Positions 1 through 9,205 of a stretch of 55,537 nt of DNA are shown one piece after another; the first letter of the stretch is position 1; the number at the start of each line of letters is the position of its first letter. The notes below the pieces were generated by a model. It searched no databases. It had not been told where the DNA came from and worked only from the letters and a program-made list of their open reading frames with translations. The position numbers and the translations under genes are program-made. Source of the DNA: Bacteroidota bacterium (lineage in GTDB: Bacteria; Bacteroidota; Ignavibacteria; Ignavibacteriales; Ignavibacteriaceae); contig JAKIZM010000016.1 in the NCBI GenBank assembly GCA_022708025.1, forward strand, positions 1 through 55,537. Direction: 5' to 3'.

Positions 1-72
1 TTCAAAATGTTATATGAACAATCCCATTTAGCTCAATAAAGACAGTCATAAGGAAGAATTTTTAAGAAATAA

Positions 73-1335
73 TTATTTGTCCGTTAAATTATCTTTGTTT
101 TTATGTCCTATATCGGATTTGAGATTTTCATAAGCGAATTTTTCAGCAATTGTTTTATGATAAATTTCATCCAGAGATTTTGCTTTATTGTAAAGAAGCT
201 CATCCAATCCGACATTAAAAAAGAATATTACTATCAGTAAATGAGATCTTGAAAGACTTTTGAAATAAGGAATTTGTCTTTTTAATGAATTAGCAGTTTC
301 AAAATTTGTAAAGAGTAACAACAAACTCCTCTGTTTTATTTTTTCTCTTACAACTCCTGCAAGATTTTCATAATCTGATTCAAGAAAATTAGTTTCCTGC
401 TTATACAACGAATCCAGAATTTTTTTCATCTGAACAGAATTTCTTTCAGCAGGTAAAACAGAATTCACTTTATTATTGAAAGTAACTATTCCGGCTTTAT
501 CGTGTTTTAATAATGCAATATTAGAAATTACAAGTGAAGTATTTATTGCATAATCCAGTAAAGACATTTGGTCAAAGGGCATCTTCATTGTTCTGCCCAT
601 ATCAATAATTGAATAAATCTGCTGAGCTCTTTCATCAATGTAATGATTAACCATTAATTGTCTTTTTCTCGCAGTTGCTTTCCAATTAATCGTTCGATAG
701 TCATCACCTCTTACATACTCTTTTATTTGTTCAAATTCCATTGAATGACCGATTCTTCTAACTTTCTTAACACCAACTTCCATAAGTCTGTCAGCTATAG
801 CCATTATCTGATATTTTCTCATTTGAATATAAGAAGGATAAACTTTTACGCTTTTACTTTGTTCAAACTTCAATCTTCTGCTAACAATATTTAATATGGT
901 TGATACAAAAACATTCAATGCACCGAATTGATATTCTCCCCTTTTTACAGGATGAATTACATAAGAAAATATTTTTGTCTTTCCGCTCTCCACTTTTGAA
1001 GATATTTCAAAATCCCTTATTTGAAAAATGAATGGAAGTTCATCGATAATTTTTAGATTAACATCAAAAGAATAATTATTCGTCAGAATAATTTTTATTT
1101 CATTATCATCTCCGTTGGAAAGTCTCTCAGATAAAATTCTTTTAGCAAAAATATTTTTTTTAGTTGAAAAAAGAATTAAGGTTTCTACAAATACAACTGT
1201 TATAAACGATATTAAAAGTATCTTCGCAATAAAAAACAATGGATCAAAAAAATATCCGAAGAAAAACAGCAGCACTATAATCGCTGTAATCAATAAAAAT
1301 CTTGGAGTGAGATAAAATTCTTTTAAGAATTTCAT
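73..1335 (-). CDS. DUF58 domain protein
   Basis: A 420-residue membrane-anchored protein of the DUF58 family, usually encoded next to a MoxR ATPase. Two hydrophobic segments lie near residues 13-55. The DUF58 signature RGDDYRTINW is at about 209-218, followed by a von Willebrand A-like fold. The usual DxSxS metal site is degenerate there (DMGRTM, about 245-250), which is common in DUF58. The start codon overlaps the moxR stop (TAATG), so the two genes are translationally coupled. The family is thought to work with MoxR in assembling or stress-managing envelope complexes; the exact substrate is unknown. Family call is firm, function is inferred. Confidence 0.9.
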   Translation of the reverse strand: MKFLKEFYLTPRFLLITAIIVLLFFFGYFFDPLFFIAKILLISFITVVFVETLILFSTKKNIFAKRILSERLSNGDDNEIKIILTNNYSFDVNLKIIDELPFIFQIRDFEISSKVESGKTKIFSYVIHPVKRGEYQFGALNVFVSTILNIVSRRLKFEQSKSVKVYPSYIQMRKYQIMAIADRLMEVGVKKVRRIGHSMEFEQIKEYVRGDDYRTINWKATARKRQLMVNHYIDERAQQIYSIIDMGRTMKMPFDQMSLLDYAINTSLVISNIALLKHDKAGIVTFNNKVNSVLPAERNSVQMKKILDSLYKQETNFLESDYENLAGVVREKIKQRSLLLLFTNFETANSLKRQIPYFKSLSRSHLLIVIFFFNVGLDELLYNKAKSLDEIYHKTIAEKFAYENLKSDIGHKNKDNLTDK

Positions 1336-2309
1336 TATCTCGGCACCTCAACACGATTTAATATTGTTTGTAAAATTTCATCCGGAGTTTTTCCTTCCAT
1401 TTCTTTTTCTGCAGTAAGAATAATTCTGTGTCTTAATGCCGGAAAGACAATTTCTTTAACATCATCCGGAATTACAAAATCTCTGCCTCTTATAGCTGCC
1501 AAAGATTTTGCACCCATCATAATTGCAATTGAAGCTCTTGGTGAAGCACCTAAATATAAATCACCGGATTTTCTGGTTTGATTAACAATTCCCGCAATAT
1601 ATGAAGCGATTTTCTCTTCAATATGAATTGCTCTAATTATCGTCCTGAAGTTTTCCAAATCCGTTTTTGTAAATATCTGACTTATCTGATTTAAATCGTT
1701 ATGAGATTTTCTATCGTTAAACTCCAGTAATATTTTTATTTCTTCCTGAAGTTCAGGATAATGCATTTCAATTTTGAATAAAAATCTATCCAATTGTGCT
1801 TCAGGAAGTTTATATGTTCCTTCGTGTTCAATCGGATTCTGAGTTGCAAAAACAATAAATGGCTTATTCATTTTATAAGTAATGCCATCGATTGTTATTT
1901 GTCTCTCCTCCATCACTTCAAATAAAGCAGCTTGAGTTTTTGCAGGCGATCTGTTTATTTCATCAATTAAAATAATGTTTGAAAATATCGGTCCTTTTTT
2001 AAATTCAAACTCGGATAATTTCATATTATAAATTGATGTTCCGAGAATATCAGAAGGCATTAAATCGGGAGTGAATTGTATTCGTGAAAAATCAGCTGAG
2101 ATTGTTTTTGCCAATATCTTTGCAATCAGTGTTTTAGCAATTCCCGGAACGCCTTCAATCAAAACATGTCCATCTGCAAAAATAGCAGCCAAAAACAATT
2201 CTATTGTTTTATCCTGACCGACAATTATTTTTTTAATTTCTGTTTTAACTTTTTCAATTGAATTTTGCAATTCGGTTAAATCAGTTCTTGATGTTGAGTT
2301 ATTTTCCAT
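1335..2309 (-). CDS. MoxR-family AAA+ ATPase
   Basis: A chaperone-like ATPase of the MoxR/RavA class, about 324 residues. Walker A is GVPGIAKT (about 53-60) and Walker B is ILIDEINR (about 113-120); a sensor motif FATQNP follows. The open frame extends to a GTG at 2315, but the ATG at 2309 has AGG five bases upstream and matches the normal family start, so it is chosen. It overlaps the DUF4350 gene upstream and the DUF58 gene downstream. The gene order matches the MoxR-DUF58-DUF4350-DUF4129 operons known from Bacteroidota. The client complex cannot be named from sequence. Confidence 0.95.
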   Translation of the reverse strand: MENNSTSRTDLTELQNSIEKVKTEIKKIIVGQDKTIELFLAAIFADGHVLIEGVPGIAKTLIAKILAKTISADFSRIQFTPDLMPSDILGTSIYNMKLSEFEFKKGPIFSNIILIDEINRSPAKTQAALFEVMEERQITIDGITYKMNKPFIVFATQNPIEHEGTYKLPEAQLDRFLFKIEMHYPELQEEIKILLEFNDRKSHNDLNQISQIFTKTDLENFRTIIRAIHIEEKIASYIAGIVNQTRKSGDLYLGASPRASIAIMMGAKSLAAIRGRDFVIPDDVKEIVFPALRHRIILTAEKEMEGKTPDEILQTILNRVEVPR

Positions 2310-3480
2310 AAGCACCTGTTTTTAAATAAAAATTTTCCAATAGATTGTTTAATTCAATTAATGTTTCTTCTTTTATTGATGATGATAATTCTATACTGCT
2401 ATAAATTGTTCTTATTCTGTTTAATTCTTTTTCATCGTAATTTGTTTTTTCAGCGATTTGCTTTATTAAATCATTATTTAATTCATTTGCTCGGATTCCA
2501 TATTTATTTCTTATATGATCAAGAAAATAAACAACTCTTTTCTTAGCGATGTTTTTATGATTTGATTGTTTTAAATATACATTACCAATTGTCTGTATAA
2601 ACTCAAGAGTAGTGTTTGTTAATGGTTTAATTACCGGAATTATTCTCTGATCTCTTTTCCCTCTGAATATTACGAACAATATAATTCCGAAAAGAAATGT
2701 AAAATATCCCCATCTTAAAGATGTCTGTGATAAAATATATCTGATCGGAGTGCTACGATATTTATTAACCTCTTTATAATATTCATCCCAAATAACATCT
2801 CTGATTTTCAGATAAGATAGACTTTTGAAAATATAATCGCGGTTACTTTTTAACAGATTATAATTTGTAAAAATATTTGGAATTGAATGTAAGAATAAAT
2901 TCCCCTTCCCGATTTTCATCTTAATGAAATTAGGATTATCATTTTCATTTATTCCCAGCACAATTGTATTGTTTGTATCTATTTCAGAGAAATAAATATC
3001 ATATTTCCCGTTCGAAAAGAAGTAATCAGTTTTTCGTGCTAAAGCAGGATTAACAAAATTTACCTCAGTTGAATCCGAATTAAAATAGATAGAAAAAGAG
3101 GTTTGAATATTTAATGAATCTGAAAATACATTTCCAACCGATGTTGCTGCAATAAAAACATCATTACCACTATTTAATAACTCAAGCAACACTTTTGCAT
3201 CAAGCTCATCTGGATTAAATTTATAACAAATAATTATGATGTTTTTATCTTCAATTTTCCTCTGCTTTGAAATATTATAAAAAGGAAGATTTGTTGTTTC
3301 GATATTTTTACCCGGAAATAATTGATTTAATTCTTCATAAAGTATGTATGAACCATAAGGTATCTTATCATTTTTTGAATAACTCGGATTCCAGTCAGTT
3401 GGCTCGGGAGTAAAAAGTTTAAATAGTAAATATATCAGTGAAATAATTACAACAGGTAAAATAAACTTAATAGATTTCAT
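2299..3480 (-). CDS. DUF4350 domain membrane protein
   Basis: A 393-residue protein with an N-terminal membrane segment (about 7-24), a soluble middle with the DUF4350 pattern (KIPYGSYILYEEL near residue 40, as seen in family members) and a second membrane segment near 255-272, followed by a basic C-terminal domain. It sits between DUF4129 and moxR with overlapping ends, as in many Bacteroidota operons. The family resembles glutamine-amidotransferase-like folds with no demonstrated reaction. Function is unknown; membership of the MoxR-linked envelope system is inferred from position. Confidence 0.8.
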   Translation of the reverse strand: MKSIKFILPVVIISLIYLLFKLFTPEPTDWNPSYSKNDKIPYGSYILYEELNQLFPGKNIETTNLPFYNISKQRKIEDKNIIIICYKFNPDELDAKVLLELLNSGNDVFIAATSVGNVFSDSLNIQTSFSIYFNSDSTEVNFVNPALARKTDYFFSNGKYDIYFSEIDTNNTIVLGINENDNPNFIKMKIGKGNLFLHSIPNIFTNYNLLKSNRDYIFKSLSYLKIRDVIWDEYYKEVNKYRSTPIRYILSQTSLRWGYFTFLFGIILFVIFRGKRDQRIIPVIKPLTNTTLEFIQTIGNVYLKQSNHKNIAKKRVVYFLDHIRNKYGIRANELNNDLIKQIAEKTNYDEKELNRIRTIYSSIELSSSIKEETLIELNNLLENFYLKTGAYGK

Positions 3481-4247
3481 TATTGGTAATTCTCCAATAA
3501 TGAATTAACATCTTTATATCTTGCAATCAGGTAAGAATAATTATCTTTATCAATATCATATCCGCCATACCAGATATTTTCAAAATCATTTGTTACAACT
3601 GATACTGATCTTGTCAATGAATGCTGTTTAATTTCCTTTAAATATTCACGATTGGTTTTTTCTGGTTTCCAATTAATTATTTGTTTATCTGAAAGTATTT
3701 TCAGTAACCGTAAATAGTTTAATCTTATTGCATATCTGTAGTTTTTATTTTGAACTGCTTCATCAATTAGTTTATCAAAATCAATTGAGTGAATATCTTC
3801 AGTTTCTTCTTTGATTTCTAATAAGTTAATGTTTTTGTTTTCGAAAAATAATCCTTTAATCTCATTTCTATAAAAACCATAAATCAAACCTAAAACAGCA
3901 AGTATTATAAGCAAATATTGTATTACATCTCGGGAAACATTTTTACTGTCATAAGCAAATAATTTATCAATCTGTCTTTGAATCCAATCCATTAACTTTT
4001 CCCACAATGTTTTGGTGTCTTCTGGATCTTCAAAATATCTGAAGTCTCTATCTTTTAAGTAAGATTTAATCTTTAAGCTATCAATTTGTCTTAAAGTAAT
4101 TTCAGATGTATCGAGGTTAAATTCTTTAATTTTTTCTTGAGCTGAAACTACATTGTAATGGAAACTTTTATATTGCGCTGAAAGAATAGTATTAGAGATC
4201 AGAACAAAAAGAGATATTAAAAATATTTTACTAATTGATTGATTCAA
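3480..4247 (-). CDS. DUF4129 domain protein
   Basis: A 255-residue protein with an N-terminal signal peptide (cleavage near LSAQ, residue 24), a central membrane segment (about 110-125) and a C-terminal cytoplasmic domain of the DUF4129 type. That domain carries an ENIWYGGY stretch typical of the family, whose members often end with a conserved W/Y-rich helix. Its start overlaps the preceding membrane-protein gene by 17 bases, so they are co-transcribed. DUF4129 proteins accompany DUF58/MoxR genes and some transglutaminase-like proteins. No enzymatic residues are visible and the biochemical role is unknown. Confidence 0.75.
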   Translation of the reverse strand: MNQSISKIFLISLFVLISNTILSAQYKSFHYNVVSAQEKIKEFNLDTSEITLRQIDSLKIKSYLKDRDFRYFEDPEDTKTLWEKLMDWIQRQIDKLFAYDSKNVSRDVIQYLLIILAVLGLIYGFYRNEIKGLFFENKNINLLEIKEETEDIHSIDFDKLIDEAVQNKNYRYAIRLNYLRLLKILSDKQIINWKPEKTNREYLKEIKQHSLTRSVSVVTNDFENIWYGGYDIDKDNYSYLIARYKDVNSLLENYQ

Positions 4248-5136
4248 TTTTTTCCATTAATCCTTTTGCTTCTTTAAGTTCTACTAAACTGAAATATAAA
4301 AATGCAAGTGCAATAATTGTTATTGAAGATAAAAGATATTGAAATGCTGAAATAACAGAGGTTATCATAATTAAAATCTCAGTAACTCCCGAAACCCCAC
4401 TTCCATCTAATGAATTGAACATTGTTGCAAATGTTATTATGTATTGTGGAATCTGAAAAATAACACCCATCAATCCCTGAATTACTCCTAAAACAAAAAT
4501 TAATCCGAAGGTAAACCACCATTTATTTCTTATTAGATAAAATGATCTTTGTATTGATTCCCAAAAGCCTGTTCTTTCATAAAGTGCAACAATATAAACG
4601 AAACTTAATTTTACTATAAAAAACAAAATAGGAATAAAAAGTAACAGAAATATCAACATGCCAAGGAAAGGATTTTGTGTTGCATTGGCTGTTAAACCAA
4701 TAAATAATACAAGTATAAAAAATGCAGCAGCTATTAAGAAAATAAGAGCAAGAGTTAAACCCAGTATCTTAAAAAATATTTGTTTAACTCCATCCCATAC
4801 TTCTTCAATTGAAATTTGTGTATAATCTTCTTTGGATAGATAAATCAATATAAATGAATAAACTGTGGATAGTAACATCTGCATTGTTAAAAATATCGAT
4901 ACTATCAGTAATAAAATAATCAAACCAGTTTGGGAAAGTGAAGTTATTTGAAAAAGTGTAAAAATACTCTTTTGATAAAATCCAAGTAATAAACCTGTGA
5001 TCAGTAAAAAGGGTCCTGTTATAAAAATTAAAGATTTCAATAATGGAAGAAAGTTTTGTCTTATAAATTCAAATGTTGAATTAATAATTTGTCCGAAATC
5101 TCGATAACGCTGAAACTCAATTTTATTTTGTGTCAT
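4231..5136 (-). CDS. Multi-pass membrane protein of the MoxR/SpoIIM cluster
   Basis: A 301-residue integral membrane protein with about six long hydrophobic segments and very few charged residues outside the first 25 and last 15. The N-terminal FQRYRDFGQIINSTFEFIRQN region resembles proteins annotated as glycerophosphodiester phosphodiesterase membrane-domain-like, but no catalytic domain is present. It overlaps the SpoIIM-like gene upstream (14 bases) and the DUF4129 gene downstream (17 bases), so it belongs to this operon. I do not recognise a specific function. Confidence 0.65.
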   Translation of the reverse strand: MTQNKIEFQRYRDFGQIINSTFEFIRQNFLPLLKSLIFITGPFLLITGLLLGFYQKSIFTLFQITSLSQTGLIILLLIVSIFLTMQMLLSTVYSFILIYLSKEDYTQISIEEVWDGVKQIFFKILGLTLALIFLIAAAFFILVLFIGLTANATQNPFLGMLIFLLLFIPILFFIVKLSFVYIVALYERTGFWESIQRSFYLIRNKWWFTFGLIFVLGVIQGLMGVIFQIPQYIITFATMFNSLDGSGVSGVTEILIMITSVISAFQYLLSSITIIALAFLYFSLVELKEAKGLMEKIESIN

Positions 5137-6094
5137 TGTCTTCCCTTTTCTTTAATTTGATCGGATAAAATATCACATACCAAATTATAAAAAATAATGA
5201 ACCTGCAATTATTAAAATATTAATTAATATCGGCATTTCTGTAAAGCGAGTAACAAATGATTCCAGAAATCCTGCAATTATAAAAAGCGGAATTAGTCCA
5301 ACAATAATTTTTATTCCGTCTTTAGATGCTATTAAAAAAGATTGTCTTCTCGAATAAGTTTTTGGGAATAGAATCGAATTACCAAGAATCAGTCCTGCTG
5401 CGCCTGCAATTATAATTGAAGAAATTTCTAAAGTTCCATGAATCCAAATAACAGAGAGTGACTTTAACAAAAGACTATGCGTATAAAAAAAGTGATGGAA
5501 AGTGCCTAGCATAATTCCATTGTAAAGTAATAGCAGAATTGTTCCAATAGAAAAAAATAAGCCGGCAATAAAAGTAAGAAAAGATACTCTGATATTATTG
5601 AATGTTATTCCCATAAACATATCAACACCGTTCATTTTTTTATAAACTGCAAGCGGATCGCCTTGCTCAATATTTTCTAAAGTCATATTAACATAAGAAT
5701 CACCAAGTATTAATCTTACAAAACCTGTATCACCGGTTGATGATATTACTCCGATTATAATTGCAACAATAAAAACCGAAAATGAAATCAACAATTCTTT
5801 TCTTCGTTTCAAGAAAAGCAATGGTAATTCATATTTCCAGAATGTAATTAGTCTGCTCTTCTTTTCCTTTTTATTTTTATATACAGATTGATGAAGTTTT
5901 GCAGTAATAGAATTTAAGTATTCTGTTGTTTTGCTATTAGGATAGAAAGTTTTTGAATAGGAAAGATCATCGGTTAATTGAATAAACAATTCAGCTAATT
6001 TATCAGGATCCTGAAAAGAAGTTTTTTTAGAAAGGAATGATTCAACTTCTTTCCATCGCTCTGAGTTGTTTTTTATGAATTGAACTTCTCTCAA
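5123..6094 (-). CDS. Stage II sporulation protein M-like membrane protein
   Basis: A 323-residue protein of the SpoIIM/DUF95 superfamily. It has a soluble N-terminal region of about 95 residues, then five or six membrane segments. A hydrophobic segment ending HGTLEISSIIIAGAAGL (about 218-235) matches the conserved H-G-x-x-E core of the family. This organism group does not sporulate. In Bacteroidota, SpoIIM-like proteins sit beside MoxR/DUF58 genes or RDD-domain genes, and a general membrane-remodelling role is inferred. It is the first gene of the co-oriented cluster that runs down to position 73. Confidence 0.85.
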   Translation of the reverse strand: MREVQFIKNNSERWKEVESFLSKKTSFQDPDKLAELFIQLTDDLSYSKTFYPNSKTTEYLNSITAKLHQSVYKNKKEKKSRLITFWKYELPLLFLKRRKELLISFSVFIVAIIIGVISSTGDTGFVRLILGDSYVNMTLENIEQGDPLAVYKKMNGVDMFMGITFNNIRVSFLTFIAGLFFSIGTILLLLYNGIMLGTFHHFFYTHSLLLKSLSVIWIHGTLEISSIIIAGAAGLILGNSILFPKTYSRRQSFLIASKDGIKIIVGLIPLFIIAGFLESFVTRFTEMPILINILIIAGSLFFIIWYVIFYPIKLKKREDNDTK

Positions 6095-6108
6095 TGTTAT
6101 TCCGGAAG

Positions 6109-6633
6109 TTAGTTCTCATCAACATAATTAACTATAGAACGGACATCGTATTTTTCCAGTTTGTCTCTTCCGTGTAAAAAGGACAATTCAATAATAAAAG
6201 AAAGCTGAACTATTTCTCCGCCAAGTTTTTCAATCAATTTACAAACAGCATCCATAGTTCCGCCGGTTGCAAGCAGATCATCGTGAATCAATACTTTATC
6301 TCCTGGCTGAATAGCATCTTTGTGCATTTCAAGTTTATCTTCACCATATTCAAGCGAATAAGAAATTGATACTTTTTCTGCAGGCAGTTTACCAGGCTTA
6401 CGAACAGGAATAAATCCTGCATTAAGTTTGTGAGCTAATACTGCTCCAAAAATAAATCCGCGGGATTCAACTCCCACTACTTTATCAATTTTTTTATCTG
6501 CAACAAATGATAATAATAAATCTGAAGTATAATTAAACGCTTCAGGATCTTTAATTAAAGTTGTTATATCACGAAACATTACTCCAGGTTTTGGAAAGTC
6601 TTTTATATTTCGAATATGAGATTTTAAATCCAT
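6109..6633 (-). CDS. apt: Adenine phosphoribosyltransferase
   Basis: Purine salvage enzyme that converts adenine and PRPP to AMP, cytoplasmic. At 174 residues it has the usual length. It shows the FPKPGVMFRDIT N-terminal motif (13-24), the ESRGF motif (56-60) and the PRPP-binding loop VLIHDDLLATGGT (114-126). It begins directly after the stop codon of the enoyl-CoA hydratase-like gene with no gap and ends 14 bases before the next gene. Nothing about it is unusual. Confidence 0.97.
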   Translation of the reverse strand: MDLKSHIRNIKDFPKPGVMFRDITTLIKDPEAFNYTSDLLLSFVADKKIDKVVGVESRGFIFGAVLAHKLNAGFIPVRKPGKLPAEKVSISYSLEYGEDKLEMHKDAIQPGDKVLIHDDLLATGGTMDAVCKLIEKLGGEIVQLSFIIELSFLHGRDKLEKYDVRSIVNYVDEN

Positions 6634-7386
6634 TTATTTTTCCTTATTGAGAAAAGATGCAATCCCATTTTTAAAATCTTCAGTTGAGCGGCTGATTACA
6701 TTCAGGTTTACACACTGATTAACAGCTTCACGAACCGATAGATTGGAAATCTGATTGATCATTTGTTTGGTTTCTTTAATACTTTGTAAAGAGTTTTTAT
6801 TTAATTTTTCTGCAAGCGATAGAGATTCCTGAAAAACATTTTCACTTAAATAATTTACAAACCCAATTTCATAAGCCCTTTTTCCTGAAATTCTATCGCC
6901 TTCCAAAAGTAATTGCTTAGCAATTCCTTCGCCAACTTTTTTAATTAAAAAGATTGATACAATTGCAGGTATAAATCCAATTTTTACTTCGCTGTAACCA
7001 AATTTACTTTTATCAGGATGAGCAATTATAAAATCACATACTGAAGCAAGTCCGCATCCGCCTGCAATTGCAGGCCCATTAACTGCTGCAATTGTAGGTT
7101 TCGGAAATTCATAAATCATTAAAAACATTTCAGCAAGCGATTTTGAATCATCATAGTTTTCAATCGAAGTATTATTAGAAAGTTTTTGCAAATATTCTAA
7201 ATCTGCTCCTGCACAAAAAGTATTTCCTTCACCGGTAATTAGCAAAGAGCGAACATTATCAGCAGTAGCAAAATCTTTTAGATTTAGTTTGATCTGCTCA
7301 ACCATAAACGGATGTAAAGCATTTCTCTTTTCAGGGCGATTCAGAGTTATGATTGCTGTGTTATTTATTACTTTTGACTTAATCAT
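6634..7386 (-). CDS. Enoyl-CoA hydratase/isomerase family protein
   Basis: A 250-residue crotonase-fold protein. The CoA-binding RPEKRNALHP (about 17-26) and AGADLEYL (about 59-66) segments and the oxyanion-hole region AVNGPAIAGGCGLASVCDF (about 99-117) are present. A glutamate lies in the GYSEVKIGF stretch (about 129-137), where the family places a catalytic acid. Substrate cannot be decided; it could act in fatty or branched-chain acyl-CoA breakdown, which would fit the methylmalonyl-CoA genes later in the window. It overlaps the PAP2-like gene by four bases. Confidence 0.9.
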   Translation of the reverse strand: MIKSKVINNTAIITLNRPEKRNALHPFMVEQIKLNLKDFATADNVRSLLITGEGNTFCAGADLEYLQKLSNNTSIENYDDSKSLAEMFLMIYEFPKPTIAAVNGPAIAGGCGLASVCDFIIAHPDKSKFGYSEVKIGFIPAIVSIFLIKKVGEGIAKQLLLEGDRISGKRAYEIGFVNYLSENVFQESLSLAEKLNKNSLQSIKETKQMINQISNLSVREAVNQCVNLNVISRSTEDFKNGIASFLNKEK

Positions 7387-7991
7387 TTAAATAAAAAATA
7401 TTTTGTTATTAAATACATTTGAAGATATACAGATATAAATGCTAATAAAACTCCCGCAATAACTTGTGAGATACTATGACATTTCAATTTAATTCTCGAC
7501 CAACCAACAAGTAAAACTACCGGAAGCATTATAAAACCAATCCAACCAAATACAAATAGTAAAGCGGCAAACGAACCAGATACTCCCATCGAATGTGCAC
7601 TGATCTTCCAGTATTTATTGATAAATATCGTAATTATTGTGTTAGAAATATAACAAAACCAAAATGCGATTGAAATAATATTAAGATTGAAATTTCTCAT
7701 TATCACCAATCCAATTAAATAGAATATAATCGCAATTAAAAATGGAAATGTTCGTTCTTCTTTAATTGAAGCATCCTGGTCGACCAGTTTTCCTTTTTTC
7801 CTAAGAACAAAAAACATTGCAATTGGTAATACAAAACCAAAAATAAAAGGAATCAGGAATGTTAATATTTTTTTTGAGGTTTCAGTTTCAAGTGTAAAAG
7901 CAAAAATAGCATATACAATAATTGTAAAAGAAGGAGGAACAAAAAGTGTTGATATAATTCGTGCAAATTTATTTGAAGCGTCCGGATTCAA
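7383..7991 (-). CDS. PAP2-like membrane protein
   Basis: A 202-residue protein with six hydrophobic segments. The second half has a HSMGVSG stretch and a WSRIKLKCHSISQVIAG stretch that line up with the PSGH and SRxxxxxHxxxQ motifs of membrane PAP2 phosphatases. The first motif (KxxxxxxRP) is not seen. Many Bacteroidota proteins of this shape are annotated as PAP2 family; a role in isoprenoid or lipid diphosphate metabolism is possible but catalysis is doubtful. It starts after a repeat-bearing intergenic stretch and is coupled to the next gene (ATGA overlap). Confidence 0.7.
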   Translation of the reverse strand: MNPDASNKFARIISTLFVPPSFTIIVYAIFAFTLETETSKKILTFLIPFIFGFVLPIAMFFVLRKKGKLVDQDASIKEERTFPFLIAIIFYLIGLVIMRNFNLNIISIAFWFCYISNTIITIFINKYWKISAHSMGVSGSFAALLFVFGWIGFIMLPVVLLVGWSRIKLKCHSISQVIAGVLLAFISVYLQMYLITKYFLFK

Positions 7992-8036
7992 AATTTACTG
8001 CTTGTGTATTATTAAATATTTTAATCAGTATAACCG

Positions 8037-8113
8037 TTTAGTGGTTTTTAGTGTTTTTGTGATTTGGTGGCAAAAAATTCCAGCCACTAAAACTCAAAAT
8101 CACAAAATTTAAT
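8037..8113. repeat. Dispersed-type intergenic repeat with imperfect inverted halves
   Basis: A stretch rich in gtg/agtg words (tttagtggtttttagtg, then tttttgtgatttggtgg) is followed by a segment with the complementary character (ccactaaaactcaaaatcac). The two halves can form a long imperfect hairpin. Low-complexity elements of this wording are familiar between genes in Bacteroidota and Ignavibacteria genomes. It lies between the dihydrouridine synthase and PAP2-like genes and could double as a terminator. Recognition is by eye only. Confidence 0.5.
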
Positions 8114-8130
8114 AAATGAACATACTTGGA

Positions 8131-9117
8131 TTAATAAGTATATTGTGTCTTTTTAAGTTCCTCAATATACGATGACATCAAATCACTAATTGGATTAAAC
8201 TCAACATACTGCATCAATTCATTTCTAATCTTTGAAGCGTGATGCATTCCCTTTAAATATCCGGAATAAAATTTTCTATGTTCAATTACTGCTCTTCTTT
8301 CCCCTTTTACTTCAATAGCAAAACCTAAATGCCTTAAACAAGTTTTGATTTTCATTTCATCATCAATCTTTGTCTGAATATATCCTTTAGATAAAATTTC
8401 TTTTGCTTCAAGATAAATCCAGGGATTACCAATTGCGCCGCGAGCAATCATTACTCCATCAGCATTTGTTTCTCTAAATGCCCGCTTAACATCACCCGGA
8501 TAAAGAACATTTCCGTTTAGAACAACAGGAATAGAAACTGCTTCTTTTACTTTTGGAATCCAACTCCAATCTGCATCTCCTTTATGCCCCATTGACCTTG
8601 TTCTGCAATGAACAGTCAAAGCTCTTATTCCAACATCTTCCAACCGTTTTGCAACTTCAACAATTTGAATTGAATTGTTATCCCAGCCGATTCTTGTTTT
8701 TACAGTAACAGGAAGCTCAACTGAATCAACAACTGCTTTTACAAGTTTTGTAAGGTAAGGAATATCTTTCAGCAAAGCAGAACCCGCTCCGTGTCCAACG
8801 ACATTTTTAACCCAGCATCCTGCATTGATATCAATCATATCCGGATTTTCAGCTTCAGCAATTTTAGCTGCACCAACCATTGATTCAATATTATTTCCGT
8901 AAATCTGAATTCCAACAGGTCTTTCTGAATCAATAATTTTTAGTTTGTTATGTGTTCGCTCATTTGAACGAACTAATCCTTCGGAGTTTACAAATTCTGT
9001 ATAAACAACATCAGCACCAAGTTCCCGGCAAATCAAACGAAATGAAACATCAGTAACATCTTCCATCGGTGCGAGAAGTAATGCTTTATCTATTTCAACT
9101 TTTCCTACTTTGAACAT
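8131..9117 (-). CDS. dusB: tRNA-dihydrouridine synthase (DusB type)
   Basis: Flavin enzyme that reduces uridines in the D-loop of tRNA. The 328-residue protein has the FMN-barrel start LLAPMEDVTDVSFR (14-27) and the active-site segment DINAGC followed by a V-x4-GAGSALL phosphate loop (about 95-117). The catalytic cysteine (about 100) is present, but the proline that normally follows it (CP) is tryptophan here (CW). A VHCRTR segment near 169 matches the family. The gene stands alone between two intergenic gaps. The family is certain; the DusB subtype is likely. Confidence 0.92.
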   Translation of the reverse strand: MFKVGKVEIDKALLLAPMEDVTDVSFRLICRELGADVVYTEFVNSEGLVRSNERTHNKLKIIDSERPVGIQIYGNNIESMVGAAKIAEAENPDMIDINAGCWVKNVVGHGAGSALLKDIPYLTKLVKAVVDSVELPVTVKTRIGWDNNSIQIVEVAKRLEDVGIRALTVHCRTRSMGHKGDADWSWIPKVKEAVSIPVVLNGNVLYPGDVKRAFRETNADGVMIARGAIGNPWIYLEAKEILSKGYIQTKIDDEMKIKTCLRHLGFAIEVKGERRAVIEHRKFYSGYLKGMHHASKIRNELMQYVEFNPISDLMSSYIEELKKTQYTY

Positions 9118-9205
9118 CAGAATTAATTTAATTATTCATTTTTTGTAATCTAATATAAATATTTGGATAAAAATTATAAGGTGTTAAATAAAGTATAAAT
9201 CAGTA

